Assembly (NCBI GenBank): GCA_051294375.1
Contig: CM119268.1
Coordinates: 18,742,615 to 18,806,614 of the forward strand
Source of the DNA: Paraspadella gotoi
Taxonomy: Eukaryota; Chaetognatha
DNA length: 64,000 nucleotides
Direction: 5' to 3'
Shown here: piece after piece, positions 1 to 10,831 of the stretch
Position numbering within the stretch: the first letter of the stretch is position 1
Layout of the letters: the number at the start of each line of letters is the position of its first letter
Notes under the pieces: model-generated
What the model saw: only the letters and a program-made list of their open reading frames with translations
Told to the model about the DNA's origin: nothing
Database searches by the model: none
Position numbers and translations under genes: made by a program

Positions 1-623
1 TCATGATCATATATATGAACATATTATTATTTTCTAACTTGTTATTCCATACTTTTGGACATATTAAAACAGTATTGTGTACTATCTGTACTAACGTTTC
101 GAGAATTTTCGAAAGAGGTCGAGCCGAAAAGGAAGGCGGACGGATGGGCGCTCAAGCGAGGGAACAGAAAGAACAGGCGCTTGATGGGGAACCATCGAGT
201 CTTCTCTCCCTCACGAGGAACGGAAGCTTAATTTGGAAGGGAATCTGGCGATTAGCGTCACAGACGAAATCAATTGCGATCGATCGACGCGGGTTAATCC
301 GGATTGCAGATGGAAACGGAGTTCGGGAGGCAAGAGACTGAGATTGGAGAAAAGAGGCCCGAGAGTTTGATTGGGTAAATTGGTTAATGTTGTGATTGGA
401 GAAAATAGAGTCTGATTGGAGAAAGAGAATACAAGATCCTCATATCTCATACTTGTGGAGATAAGCTGTGATTGGAAAAAAGAAAAGAATTAAAAAAGAC
501 AATCCTATTGGAAAAAAAGAAAAACGTGTGGAAAATTATAGAGCTTGTTTATTAAATAGGTAATCTTAATATGGTTGTACTGATTGTTGAATGATTATAG
601 AAAAATGGATATTTTATAGCAAC
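1..623. other. Intergenic AT-rich DNA, no gene seen
   Basis: No exon-like frame with splice sites or a recognisable protein is present on either strand. The only structure I see is the cluster of ATTGG motifs at 343-511, listed separately. Confidence 0.6.
337..515. repeat. Degenerate repeat rich in ATTGG (inverted CCAAT)
   Basis: ATTGG occurs seven times, at 343, 370, 379, 395, 415, 471 and 507, usually in the context TGATTGGAGAAA or GATTGGAAAA. The spacing is irregular (9-56 bp), so this is either a decayed short tandem repeat or a CCAAT-box cluster on the minus strand. No coding region follows that a promoter would serve. Confidence 0.45.
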
Positions 624-872
624 GGGAGGATAGCCTGTGATACCCGGGGCGCGGGGTATCTCACCAACTGGCGTAGGGGCTGCGGACCCTCAGTGACCGC
701 CTCCTGTCACTGGCATTTTTATACCGGCACCGTCACATTTAAGCCAGAAGCGGGATACCCAGGGATTGAACCCGGGACGCACGGATGGAATGAGATGATT
801 TAGCCTGCTCAGCCATTGAGACGAGGCTGAGGACGGACAGCAGTGAGGCAGCTTTAAGTCTTGCTGCCACAA
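624..872 (-). mobile_element. tRNA-derived SINE, copy 1
   Basis: On the minus strand the element carries an RNA polymerase III A box at 815-804 (TGGCTGAGCAGG, a full match to TRGCNNAGYNGG). A B box follows at 772-763 (GGTTCAATCC, one mismatch to GGTTCRANNCC). The A-to-B start distance of 43 nt is tRNA-like. The body continues through a GC-rich core containing GTCACTGAGGGTCCGCAGCCC. A second copy with the same boundaries lies at 62730-62976, about 90% alike by eye. The tRNA-like part cannot fold as an intact tRNA, so this is a retroposon and not a tRNA gene. No clear target duplication or A/T tail was found. Confidence 0.75.
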
Positions 873-1053
873 TTTACGGTATTAGGAAAAAGGGAATGAG
901 TTGAAAAAAATAACTTCTTCTAATTTAAAGTGTTTGATTTGAAAATGAATAGAATTTCAGAGGAAAAAATTAAAGGAGACTGAGCAACCAAACCCATGGT
1001 ATAAAGAATGGAACTCGAGATTCCATTCTCGATAAAGTTTTCATAAAGAACCT

Positions 1054-1623
1054 NNNNNNNNNNNNNNNNNNNNNNNNNNNNNNNNNNNNNNNNNNNNNNN
1101 NNNNNNNNNNNNNNNNNNNNNNNNNNNNNNNNNNNNNNNNNNNNNNNNNNNNNNNNNNNNNNNNNNNNNNNNNNNNNNNNNNNNNNNNNNNNNNNNNNNN
1201 NNNNNNNNNNNNNNNNNNNNNNNNNNNNNNNNNNNNNNNNNNNNNNNNNNNNNNNNNNNNNNNNNNNNNNNNNNNNNNNNNNNNNNNNNNNNNNNNNNNN
1301 NNNNNNNNNNNNNNNNNNNNNNNNNNNNNNNNNNNNNNNNNNNNNNNNNNNNNNNNNNNNNNNNNNNNNNNNNNNNNNNNNNNNNNNNNNNNNNNNNNNN
1401 NNNNNNNNNNNNNNNNNNNNNNNNNNNNNNNNNNNNNNNNNNNNNNNNNNNNNNNNNNNNNNNNNNNNNNNNNNNNNNNNNNNNNNNNNNNNNNNNNNNN
1501 NNNNNNNNNNNNNNNNNNNNNNNNNNNNNNNNNNNNNNNNNNNNNNNNNNNNNNNNNNNNNNNNNNNNNNNNNNNNNNNNNNNNNNNNNNNNNNNNNNNN
1601 NNNNNNNNNNNNNNNNNNNNNNN
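1054..1623. other. Assembly gap, 570 N
   Basis: A run of N. The flanks are ordinary AT-rich DNA with no simple repeat, and no sequence can be inferred. Confidence 0.99.
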
Positions 1624-1988
1624 TCTGAAATTGCAAACGTGTTTCTGTTTTGCTTGTTTTCGTTAAAAAGTAATTTATGTATAATATTTAATAGTTTATA
1701 TACAATAAGTAGTACTGATTGTATATAAAAGTGCATTCATGCATATTTTTTTTATCTCCCCACCATCCCACAAAGCCAAAGGTCATGTCAATATCGAAGT
1801 AGTACAATCGTTACTACTTCTTTTCGCTTTGGGTCGCAAAAGAGTTTTATCGGATTCAATGTTTGTGCCGAATCGGAATCCAGTTGTTGTTGTTGTTGTC
1901 GTCGTTGTTTGCGCCGTTCGAACAGCCTTCCAGGCGATTCTGTTTTCTAAGCGAAAAAAAGTTTGTGCCGACCTGTTTGAGACAAACA
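1624..1988. other. Intergenic, no gene seen
   Basis: AT-rich DNA with a short (GTT)n/(GTC)n patch near 1884-1911. The open frame across it depends on the N runs on either side and has no recognisable protein. Confidence 0.5.
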
Positions 1989-2271
1989 NNNNNNNNNNNN
2001 NNNNNNNNNNNNNNNNNNNNNNNNNNNNNNNNNNNNNNNNNNNNNNNNNNNNNNNNNNNNNNNNNNNNNNNNNNNNNNNNNNNNNNNNNNNNNNNNNNNN
2101 NNNNNNNNNNNNNNNNNNNNNNNNNNNNNNNNNNNNNNNNNNNNNNNNNNNNNNNNNNNNNNNNNNNNNNNNNNNNNNNNNNNNNNNNNNNNNNNNNNNN
2201 NNNNNNNNNNNNNNNNNNNNNNNNNNNNNNNNNNNNNNNNNNNNNNNNNNNNNNNNNNNNNNNNNNNNNNN
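1989..2271. other. Assembly gap, 283 N
   Basis: A run of N. The right flank is pyrimidine-rich (TTTTCTCTC), so the break probably fell in a CT tract. Confidence 0.99.
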
Positions 2272-2697
2272 TTTTCTCTCTTTTTCTCTGTATTTTCTCA
2301 TTTCCTTCTGTCTTTTTGGGACAAAAAAGTCGATTTTTCGTCCAAAGTGTTTCATCTCAGTCGGTGTTACACTTTCTTTATTTTCTTCACTTTTTTGTTT
2401 TTCTTCATTTCTGTCAGTTTTTCTTTCTTTTTTTTTTTTGCGTCCTTCGCACTTACTCTTCCACGCGTTCTTCTTTCTTATCTCTCCTTTTCTTTCTTCA
2501 CACGACTTTCCTTCGTTTCGTCCTTGACGATTTAAACTTACCTCGACTTAGAAGATTACGTAGTTTAATGTTTTTTCTTATCTTCAACACCTTACCATTT
2601 TTTATGACAAGCTGTATCAGCATTTTATTTCCATTCGACCTTTTCTTCTGCCTTCCTTCCATTTTTCACTTTGATGTTCTTTTACAAATTTACTCTC
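2272..2697. other. Pyrimidine-rich intergenic DNA
   Basis: The + strand is strongly T/C-biased, with many TTTCTTTTT and TCTTC words. The apparent Phe/Ser-rich frames come from composition. Confidence 0.6.
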
Positions 2698-2828
2698 NNN
2701 NNNNNNNNNNNNNNNNNNNNNNNNNNNNNNNNNNNNNNNNNNNNNNNNNNNNNNNNNNNNNNNNNNNNNNNNNNNNNNNNNNNNNNNNNNNNNNNNNNNN
2801 NNNNNNNNNNNNNNNNNNNNNNNNNNNN
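2698..2828. other. Assembly gap, 131 N, at a (CT)n tract
   Basis: A run of N followed directly by (CT)n at 2829-2860, so the gap likely hides more of this dinucleotide repeat. Confidence 0.99.
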
Positions 2829-2954
2829 TCTCTCTCTCTTTCTCTCTCTCTCTTTCTCTCACTATCGCCCAGTCTCTGTCTCTGTCTCTCTCTTTCTCTC
2901 CCACTTTCACCCTCTGCTGCTCGCTCAGTCTCCGAGCGCAACTTCCTCTGAAAA

Positions 2955-3265
2955 TAAATGATGGATGGACGGATTTAAGAATACATGGATGGATGGATGG
3001 ATAGAAAAATAGCTGGAGAAATGGAAGATGGATGTATGGATGGATATCTGAATTAATAATGAATAGAGATTGAAAAATTAATGAATAATAATTTAATAAA
3101 TAAATTAATGAAACGTTTTACGATTGAATGAATTAATGAATGAATGAATGAAGGAATGAATGAATGAATGAATAAATGAATGAATGAATGAATGAATGAA
3201 TAATTGAATTAATAAATGAATGAATAAAAGAATAAACCAACGCATGAATGAATAAATTTATCTAC
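2955..3265. repeat. Tetranucleotide repeats (ATGG)n and (GAAT)n
   Basis: TGGATGGA units occur around 2963-3045, and imperfect GAAT units run through 3125-3255, interrupted by AATTAAT and AATAAAT variants. These are two adjacent tetranucleotide microsatellites that differ by one base per unit, consistent with one having given rise to the other. Confidence 0.9.
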
Positions 3266-3960
3266 GAGGGATGGAAGGTTGGATCATTCTTCTGATCCCG
3301 TCTTCTCTCTTCTACCTCAGCAATTTTCGTTCCACCCAGAGGCAACGCCCCCTTATCGGCCTTGAAATTCCATCAGCAGGGCCGAAAGAGTGGGGGACTA
3401 GAAATGGGGACCAGAAAAGGGGATGAGTGGGAAATTGACCTACATGGAAAAGGGGAATGGAAGGAGAATTGGTAAGATGGGGATTTTATTGAAATATTAT
3501 GTTATTTCAATAATAGGGAAGCCAGGTACTCTGGGAGTGAATAAACTTAACTGTGAGAGAGTCTTGATTGAAAGCTGGCAGGGTCCTGCTTTGTATTATC
3601 TATTAACTTAACTAACCATAGCCTGTTATGCGAAACATGGCTTATTCTATAAATAAAAGGATATTTTTTATATTGGTTGTAACAATTCCATAAGAAAAAG
3701 AAAGAAAGAAAAACTAGAATTGAATTAAATCGAGAAGTGAAATTGTGAAAGGCAAGTGAGAGAAGCAATGCGACTTTGGGGACCAATTTTAATTGGTAGA
3801 GTGAGGTTGGGGGGGATGGGAGGTCCATGGCTGTGGTGATGGAGACGTCCATGCCCTGGGTGTTGGCGAGTTGCGAGGATATCCGTGGTCATCTCTCATT
3901 ATTATTCCGACTCTCGAAATGGGAAACCGAAATTAAAGCTCGCTCCCACTCAGACGCTCT
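3266..3960. other. Intergenic, no gene seen
   Basis: Mixed-composition DNA. A moderately GC-rich patch at 3290-3420 was read in all frames. It gives no recognisable exon and stops appear quickly. Confidence 0.5.
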
Positions 3961-3967
3961 TATCTCT

Positions 3968-4042
3968 AAAGGGAGAGAGAGATTGCGAGAGAGAGAGAGA
4001 GAGAAGAAGAGAGGATGAGAGAGATAGCCGAGAGAGCAAGAG

Positions 4043-4096
<54 letters not shown>

Positions 4097-4190
4097 GAGT
4101 GAACGGACACGAAAGAGGCCGAGAATTCTTGGTGGTTGAGTTTGAATTGGTTCAAAGACTGGAGTGGAGACGAGCGAAGAGAGAGAGAGT

Positions 4191-4230
<40 letters not shown>

Positions 4231-4231
4231 T
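3968..4231. repeat. (GA)n tracts
   Basis: Two main runs of GA, about 3970-4092 with interruptions and about 4183-4230, are separated by 90 bp of unique sequence. They explain the Arg-Glu-rich frame on + and the Leu-Ser-rich frame on -. Confidence 0.95.
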
Positions 4232-4454
4232 GAGGAAGAGAAGAATATTTAGCATATTTAAGAAGATAAATTAAGCCACTGCAATTGCTTGGTTCTAAGC
4301 TGGTTCTAAATACTTGAAATTTTTTTGCACCCAATTTATTGTCTCCGGCTTGAATCTCTCCAAAAAAACGTTTGCTTCATACTTAATGAATTTTTTTTTT
4401 CAAAAGTTTGTCATCAGGAGAAAACATGAGAAATATTAAAAATATGAGAAACAA

Positions 4455-4776
4455 TAACGGTAATTCCAATGTGTTGCGCCGCAGTGACTTTATTTCCACG
4501 TGTATTTCCCTTTGATCACATGATATGACACGACTAAAAACGTTTTTGCCAGTGTATTTATTACATACACAGCATCCAAGACTTTACTTATTCCTTATAG
4601 TTTTAGGAATTCCTGAAGGGGCGCTAGCAGTCCCTTAGATTTGAGGTTTTTTTCTGTCTTAACAAATGATATGCAATGTTAACATAAGTGGGATAGACCG
4701 ACGGACAGATATTCCGACGGACCGACCGACGGACCGACGGACCGACCGAAATGTATAGAGTTGCTCGCGGCGCAAC
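4455..4776 (+). mobile_element. Inverted-repeat element with internal (GACCGACG)n, copy 1
   Basis: The element is bounded by GTTGCGCCGC at 4473-4482 and its exact complement GCGGCGCAAC near 4764-4773. An imperfect tandem of GACCGACG-type units lies at 4696-4749, just before the right end. The right end also folds on itself (AGTTGC...GCAACT). A diverged inverted relative lies at 60845-61200, and a right-end fragment at 8323-8385. There is no coding capacity, so it is non-autonomous. Short terminal repeats, internal short tandems and a 3' stem-loop resemble Helentron-associated or bivalve pearl-type elements. A MITE is the alternative. Confidence 0.6.
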
Positions 4777-5576
4777 TAAAATTTTAAATTCTTTCATTTT
4801 TAAAAAAAAAAATATTTATTTGTTTCAATAACTCCTTTCTTCACTGAATATGTTAGACAGCTGACGGTTTGATTTTGAAATGATGACAATTTAAATCTGT
4901 GATTAGGATAAACGCAAATCAAGATGAGCCGCGATTCCAAGGCTTTGAGACATTTGGCCCAATTATTTTGGCTTAAAGAAGTTGTTGTTCTGCCGAGAAG
5001 GAATTCAGACTTTCAACGACAATAATGTTCTCAAGACAGTTTTGGGGAGGCTTATTTAAAAAACAATTCGAAAGAGAACAAGTAGCCTTGAATTTAAACT
5101 TAAACTTAGTCTTTGAAAATAGCGGGGTTTTTTCAAGCAACGAAGTCTGTGCGTTGAATGAATAAAACGAGATTTTCTCGGAGATGACTCTTTTAACAAC
5201 AACAACTACAACAATGATACGCACGAGCGACGCAAAAAAAAAAAAGCACAATAAATAAAATCAAATAGAATTCTCTTTCTATTTCATTCACGTTTCTATC
5301 TCTCTTTATATCTTTTCTGTTTTTTCTTTTATTTTATAATTCATCTTTTGTATAGCTGTTATCGCTTTTTGTACTTAACTCCTTTTTTTAACTATGCCCT
5401 ACTCCCTCTCTATCTCTCTATCTCTCTCCATCTCTCTCTCACTCGCGCTGGTGAAGCTTCTTGATTAATTATCCTCCACCAGGCCTCTCCGAGCGCCGAA
5501 GCTTTGGCCCCATAGTTTCATTATTATCATCTCTCCCTCGTTATTCATTTCTTCAAAACTCTCTTGGTTTGTTGAC

Positions 5577-5623
<47 letters not shown>

Positions 5624-6204
5624 TTTTCGCTCTATCTCTTCTTTTTCGCTCTATCTCGCATTCAACTCTTTTTAAATTTAAACCTAAATACTTTTCTTCT
5701 TGTCTCAATCTCTTGATAATCCAAGATAATTAATAATTTAATTTAACTTTTAATTTAATTTCTTGATAATTTAAACCTAAATACTTTTCCTCTTGTCTCA
5801 ATCTCTTGATAATCCATTCTCTGCGTTGTTCTGTTACGTATGTTTAAAAGTCTCCGCTGTCTATGTTCTTCTTAATTAGTTTATTTATATTTATTTATTT
5901 ATATCCGTAACCGAACTTTTCTATCCTCTGGAAATAAAAAAAACTACATCGTCATCGAATTTTGCCGAGAGTTTGTGACGAGTCATGGGAGAGATGAAGC
6001 GAATTGGAGGAAAGCTTTACGAGTTCTTTCTCATCAATTTCAGTAACTTTATTCTGACATTTTAGAGAGACAATTATATTACTGTAACCGAAAATCGACT
6101 TGATCTCAGGCTATAATTGTTGAATCGAGGCTGTAAAAAAAAAGAAAGAGTGAGACTGAGTGATAAGTGAAAGAGAGAAAGAGAGAGAGAGAAAGAGAGA
6201 AAAA
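4777..6204. other. Intergenic; (CT)n tract and a 93-bp-period direct repeat
   Basis: No gene is recognised. A (CT)n run lies at about 5578-5620, followed by two copies of TTCTTTTTCGCTCTATCTC. A 47-bp sequence at 5677-5724 recurs at 5770-5816. A G/A-rich microsatellite begins at about 6145 and runs into the next gap. Confidence 0.6.
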
Positions 6205-6396
6205 ANNNNNNNNNNNNNNNNNNNNNNNNNNNNNNNNNNNNNNNNNNNNNNNNNNNNNNNNNNNNNNNNNNNNNNNNNNNNNNNNNNNNNNNNNNNNNNN
6301 NNNNNNNNNNNNNNNNNNNNNNNNNNNNNNNNNNNNNNNNNNNNNNNNNNNNNNNNNNNNNNNNNNNNNNNNNNNNNNNNNNNNNNNNNNNNNNNN
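6205..6396. other. Assembly gap, about 192 N, inside a GA tract
   Basis: N run bordered on both sides by AGAGAG sequence, so the missing bases are most likely purine dinucleotide repeat. Confidence 0.97.
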
Positions 6397-6678
6397 AGAG
6401 AGAGAGAGAGAGAGATTAAAATTCAAGATTGGCAACAAAAATCGCTTCCCTCCACCGAGACTCAATTGAAAGTTGAAATTTAAAAAAATAAAAAAATAAA
6501 ACGAGAGAATTAAGTGAAACCTGACTCTCCATCGCCTTGAATTTGTCAGTACCGAGTTTTGAAGATAATTTGTTTTGTAAACTTTTATCAAGGAATTGCC
6601 TTCTTTTCACCCTTAAACAGACTATTATTCGGGTGTGTTTTCCATCTTTCTTTCTATTTTAATAAAAAAAAAAAAAAA
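6397..6678. other. Intergenic between two gaps, no gene seen
   Basis: The end of a (GA)n tract is followed by AT-rich DNA that ends in a 15-base poly(A) run at the next gap. Confidence 0.5.
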
Positions 6679-6924
6679 NNNNNNNNNNNNNNNNNNNNNN
6701 NNNNNNNNNNNNNNNNNNNNNNNNNNNNNNNNNNNNNNNNNNNNNNNNNNNNNNNNNNNNNNNNNNNNNNNNNNNNNNNNNNNNNNNNNNNNNNNNNNNN
6801 NNNNNNNNNNNNNNNNNNNNNNNNNNNNNNNNNNNNNNNNNNNNNNNNNNNNNNNNNNNNNNNNNNNNNNNNNNNNNNNNNNNNNNNNNNNNNNNNNNNN
6901 NNNNNNNNNNNNNNNNNNNNNNNN
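6679..6924. other. Assembly gap, 246 N
   Basis: N run with poly(A) on the left and (TC)n on the right (6925-6960). Confidence 0.99.
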
Positions 6925-6961
<37 letters not shown>

Positions 6962-7367
6962 ATCCATTGATTTTTTTCGGGCTACGCGCAAAAGCTTTGC
7001 CCGTGACACATTGACTAGCATCTGAACTGCAAAGTCAATTGGAGAGAGCCAAAGGATGTAAGAGAGAGATAGAGAGAGAAAGTGAGTGAGAGAGAGAAAG
7101 AGAGAGAGATAGAGAGCACATTTGAAGACTGTGTGCGCTAATAAAAAGATATTTCTTAAACATTTTTAAAAGAAAATTATTTAAAAAAAAAAAGAGGCTT
7201 AGAAAAGAATAAGCTAAAATACATCGGTAATTACATGGACGATCACGTGACTACATAACTATGTAATATATGTATAACAAATGTTCTATGGTTTAATCAC
7301 TTATATGCAAAGTTTTAACCAAAACAACCAAATATTATACAAAATCACAATATCTACAAAATATACT
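6925..7367. other. Microsatellite remnants and AT-rich DNA, no gene
   Basis: (TC)n at 6925-6960, then interrupted GA repeats at 7064-7117, then AT-rich DNA. No coding signal is seen. Confidence 0.6.
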
Positions 7368-7600
7368 ATGGCAACAGCCGGGTTGCCTGTGATGCCCATT
7401 GGGATGGGGCAGATGTTAGCTTTTGGGGGCTTCCGACCCTTAGTGACGCGCTCCAGTAACTGGCGCGGTTACCCTAGGACGGTCTCCGCTTTGCCAACGC
7501 AGAGGGAAGTCGTTAGGACTTGGATGAACACTACGCTTGGGATGTGTGTTCCCCTCTGAGCCAATGGATTTGGCTGAAGGACGGTGGATGTGAGGCAGTG
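7368..7600 (-). mobile_element. SINE-like interspersed repeat, family 2, copy 1
   Basis: This begins ATGGCAACAGCCGGGTTGCC and is repeated at 7844-8055 in the same orientation. Its core (GCCTGTGATGCCC, then TTCCGACCCTTAGTGACGC) matches the core of the SINEs at 624-872 and 62730-62976 (GCCTGTGATACCC, then TGCGGACCCTCAGTGACCGC). On the minus strand a degenerate A box (TGGCTCAGAGGG) sits near 7565-7554. The B box is not convincing. Small indels relative to copy 2 break every frame, so this is a decayed related SINE rather than an exon. Confidence 0.6.
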
Positions 7601-7843
7601 TGAATATACCACCACAGGATCCCCGGGCCAAGACATCACTCAGGTTCCTCAAGCCAGAGAGGTGTCTTGACAAGACTGTTACCATAGTGGGAGAGAGAGG
7701 AGAGCGCGAGTTGGGGGGGATAGGCGTTTGTTGTAGCGACTACCCAAGGGGTATAGGCGTTTGTCTTATACGCAGATACCGAAGTCGGAGCATAGTCGTC
7801 GTAGCGTACCCTGAGAGGTGCGTGTTTGATAGTAGCACCACTT
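7601..7843. other. Spacer between two SINE-like copies
   Basis: GC-rich spacer in which ATAGGCGTTTGT occurs twice (about 7721 and 7752). The spacer and the flanking copies may be part of one longer composite repeat. No gene is recognised. Confidence 0.45.
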
Positions 7844-8055
7844 ATGGCAACAGCCGGGTTGCCTGTGATGCCCATTGGGATGGGGCACTCAGTTGGCTGG
7901 GCTTCCGACCCTCAGTGACGCTCCAGTCACGGAGCCACAAGGACGGTTCTCGCTTTTCCAACGCAGAGGGAAGTCGTTAGGACTGGTAATGGACAACCGG
8001 AGGTGCGCCTGAGCCATGGATTGGAAGGCCAAGGAGGAGCATAGTGGAAACCGCC
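7844..8055 (-). mobile_element. SINE-like interspersed repeat, family 2, copy 2
   Basis: Direct repeat of 7368-7600, starting with the same ATGGCAACAGCCGGGTTGCC and sharing GCAGAGGGAAGTCGTTAGGA. It is about 20 bp shorter through scattered deletions. A minus-strand A-box-like TGGCTCAGGCGC lies near 8018-8007. Confidence 0.6.
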
Positions 8056-9339
8056 ACAATACCATATTTATTTTATGATTATGCGACTGTATTTTTATTT
8101 TGTCATGTGATAAAGGAAGTATGATACATAAGCACAAGAAGCATTTACTTATTAACTTAACTTATTAGTCTCCAAAATGTCTAAGTCTTTCATGTATTAG
8201 GCAAATCATCATATGATCGCTTTTTGATTATGTGAATGTACAAGTATGATACATATGCATATGAAAGATCTTTTGGTACGTCACCCTCCTACCGAATGAT
8301 AACTTCATTGATGCTGTATTACCGACCGACCGACCGAAAAATCATTTTTAGTTGCTCCGCGAGTACACGCGGCGCAACTAAAAAAAGAGGAAGGCGTCGA
8401 CTGGGATAGACTTAAGTCCATTCGTCAACCGACGAAGTCTAAAGTCTAAACGACCGAAATCTCTTAATCTTGTTTTCAATTCGGCCGCGCCTGAGACGAA
8501 GCGATTCTCGGCTTAATCGAAGTCAAGTGTAGCTATCGATGATTATCATTGGGAGAGATGTAGATCGAGAAGTCAGCAAACAGGTGGAAAATAGGGAAGA
8601 ACAAATGAATTGATTCGTGTTAATTGGGTCTGAGAAGATGGGAAGGGGAAGAAACGGTAGGAAACTTCAAATATACATAGAAAAGAATAATAGGAAATTA
8701 ACTAAATTAAAAGTTTAGTCAAATGAAAATTAAAAAAAAGTTAAAGAGGAAAAGAGCAAAATAGGAAAATAAATATAAAATTAATATGAATATGGAAAGG
8801 GAAATGAAATTAAGCGTGTGAAAAATACAGGAAGAAAAAATATTAAAACTCTAAACTTTAAATGAATTTAGTTATGTAGGGCAGACTAAAAAGAGAAAAG
8901 AACATTAAAGGGAGGAAAGAAAAGAAAGAAAACGCGATTAAAAAGACATAAAAAAGGATCCCGAAAGGTCGCACCATGGCCTTCGGTTGACCTTTTGTTT
9001 GGCCTCAAAGTCACAAACCGGCGAAAGTTCGGAAGAAAAACAGAGTCCTTTTCCTTCTCGTAAAATCTCCGTTAAAAAGAATTAAGCGAGACGTTATTTT
9101 TTCGCTTTCATGAAATATTTATAAGGCTCCGTTAATTACCATAAATCTTTGTCGTAAAAAGTTGGAAAAGCTTCGAGAAGATTCCAGAATATCTCACGGT
9201 TGAACTTTTTCAACTCTGCGTTGATAACTGTTTTTCTTGTTCTTCTTCTTTCTACTTTTTCTACTAACTGTAATTTTATTATTTTGTATTTTCACTTATC
9301 ATTATTTATCTTTTATTCTCTTCATTCCAGGCGAACTCA
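8056..9339. other. Intergenic; fragment of the inverted-repeat element near 8.35 kb
   Basis: (CCGA)n at about 8322-8337 is followed by a near-perfect hairpin at 8350-8381 (AGTTGCTCCGCG / CGCGGCGCAACT). This is the same 3' end as the element at 4455-4776. The rest, including 8400-9339, has no recognisable gene. Confidence 0.5.
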
Positions 9340-9428
9340 TGCATCCGCAATCTTCCTCTATACTCTAATGACCTTTCGCACCGGAGAGATTCTCACTCCA
9401 ACAGACAACTCCCCCCCTTTTCACGCTC

Positions 9429-9556
9429 CTAAACTGACCGCAGGCCCGGATAAAGGCTCGCGCGTGGCGGGTGTTCCCGCTCCTGTCCCAAAGCGCCTCA
9501 CCAGCGACACCTCACGGTACATAATCTCCGTCGAGTAAACGCGCCCGAAATGAACC
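9429..9556 (-). pseudogene. Cyclophilin exon 3, inverted damaged copy
   Basis: Minus-strand counterpart of 21403-21516. The acceptor CTCAG is kept at 9561-9557, and GCGAGCCTTTATCCGGGCCTGCGG is nearly intact over about 24 bases. Extra or missing bases (CAGGGTTCATTTCGGG where the intact copy has CAGGTCTTCGGG, and CAGTTTAG where it has CAGTTGTAG) break the frame. Because the damage is single-base indels in every exon, sequencing error is as likely as true pseudogenisation. Confidence 0.8.
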
Positions 9557-10187
9557 CTGAGACGAGAGGAAGTGGATTGAGAGGAAAATGAGAGGGCACT
9601 GAGAAATGAAGGAGCGGACTAGTATAAATGTTGCAGGTGGTGGCACCGAAGATGAACCATTCTTAGTTAGGAAAATTGTGGGATGAGGGGAAACGAAAAA
9701 TGGTAAATTGGGTGTGTTAAAAGCAAGCGAAACTTTACATATATTAATTTAATGTTAGACATAGTGTCTGTCTAATGCCGAAAATGTACGTCTAAAAACT
9801 TGAATAAATAGAATCGTAGTAATCTCAAATTAACTACAACGTCTCTTCTGATTATTTACCATGATACACTTGGTACAGTTCGGGGGTAGAAATTATATGT
9901 TTTGTTTATAAAGAAGGTTAGTAGAACATATGTATTTTGAGTCTTTACTTGTCGAAATCTTTCACAAGTCAGGAGAATTTTTGAGTCGTTGCGTGTGGTT
10001 AGAGAGAAGAAGATATCAACGTTATGAACTAAAAATAATGAGTCAGCACATAAAGAGTTAAAAGAGAGTTCCTTGAACAAATTATTTCCATGTTCCTATT
10101 AATATGGCAATATATAAATATAATATAATTATAATATAATATATATATAATATAGCGGCAGCTTCCTTATGACCACCAATTAACATA

Positions 10188-10831
10188 GAGTGGAGCACCA
10201 AGAACAAAAATTTATTTGAGTGATTTGAACAACTGATATTTAAGATTGTGAGATAGTAATGATTAACTAATATAAAAAAATTTTTGTTCATATTATCTCG
10301 GGAACAGAATAGTAAAATATAATATATTTATAGTATATCTTATAAAATAGTAAATTTTAAAAATAATTTTAATAAAACTTTTATAAAGAATTCAGTATTC
10401 TGTCATACAAACAAGGTTGAATCAAAAAATATAAAACATGTTATCAAAAATTCTGTCATCTTAAATGTTTTATAATAAGAAAAAAGGTGAAAATTCTTTG
10501 ACTTTTTTAATTCTCTGTAGTAGAAACTTATATTATGTTTAACACGTTTTAGTCATTTTTTGTGGATCTAAACATTGAAATTATCATATAAATATTTTAT
10601 AAAATGTTCTAGTTTTGATTGCGAATCCAAATCAGTTCTTAAATAAAAAACAATTATTTTGAATTTGACGATTTTATAAAGGATATTACTACATAAATAA
10701 TTGAATTTGCTATAAACTGTTATGCTAAAAAAAATTTTAAAAGGATTAAAAATTCATTAATTATATGTCTCATAGGTCAGCAAATAAATAATGTTCAATC
10801 ACTCAATCTTTTCAATCACTCCACCCTAATC
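10188..10831. mobile_element. 644-bp inverted-repeat insertion present in one arm only
   Basis: The right palindrome arm reads straight through CATAGTAGTAGC (in this orientation). The left arm is interrupted between CATA at 10184-10187 and CATA at 10832-10835. The ends are imperfect inverted repeats: GAGTGGAGCACC plus TTGAGTGATTTGAAC on the left, and the complement of GGGTGGAGTGATT plus TTGAGTGATTGAAC on the right. The interior is AT-rich with no open frame of note. This fits a MITE-type non-autonomous DNA transposon with a 4-bp target duplication. The family is not recognised. Confidence 0.6.

Noticed and set aside
804-815. Functional tRNA gene
   Set aside because: The A and B boxes are present, but acceptor and anticodon stems do not form and the unit is repeated with a common non-tRNA body, so it is a SINE.
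920-1736. Long frames crossing N runs
   Set aside because: Most of their length is unknown bases. The readable ends have no protein character.
3885-4233. Arg-Glu and Leu-Ser repeat proteins here and at dozens of other GA/CT tracts
   Set aside because: Dinucleotide repeats encode RE/ER on one strand and LS/SL on the other in every frame. There is no other coding evidence.
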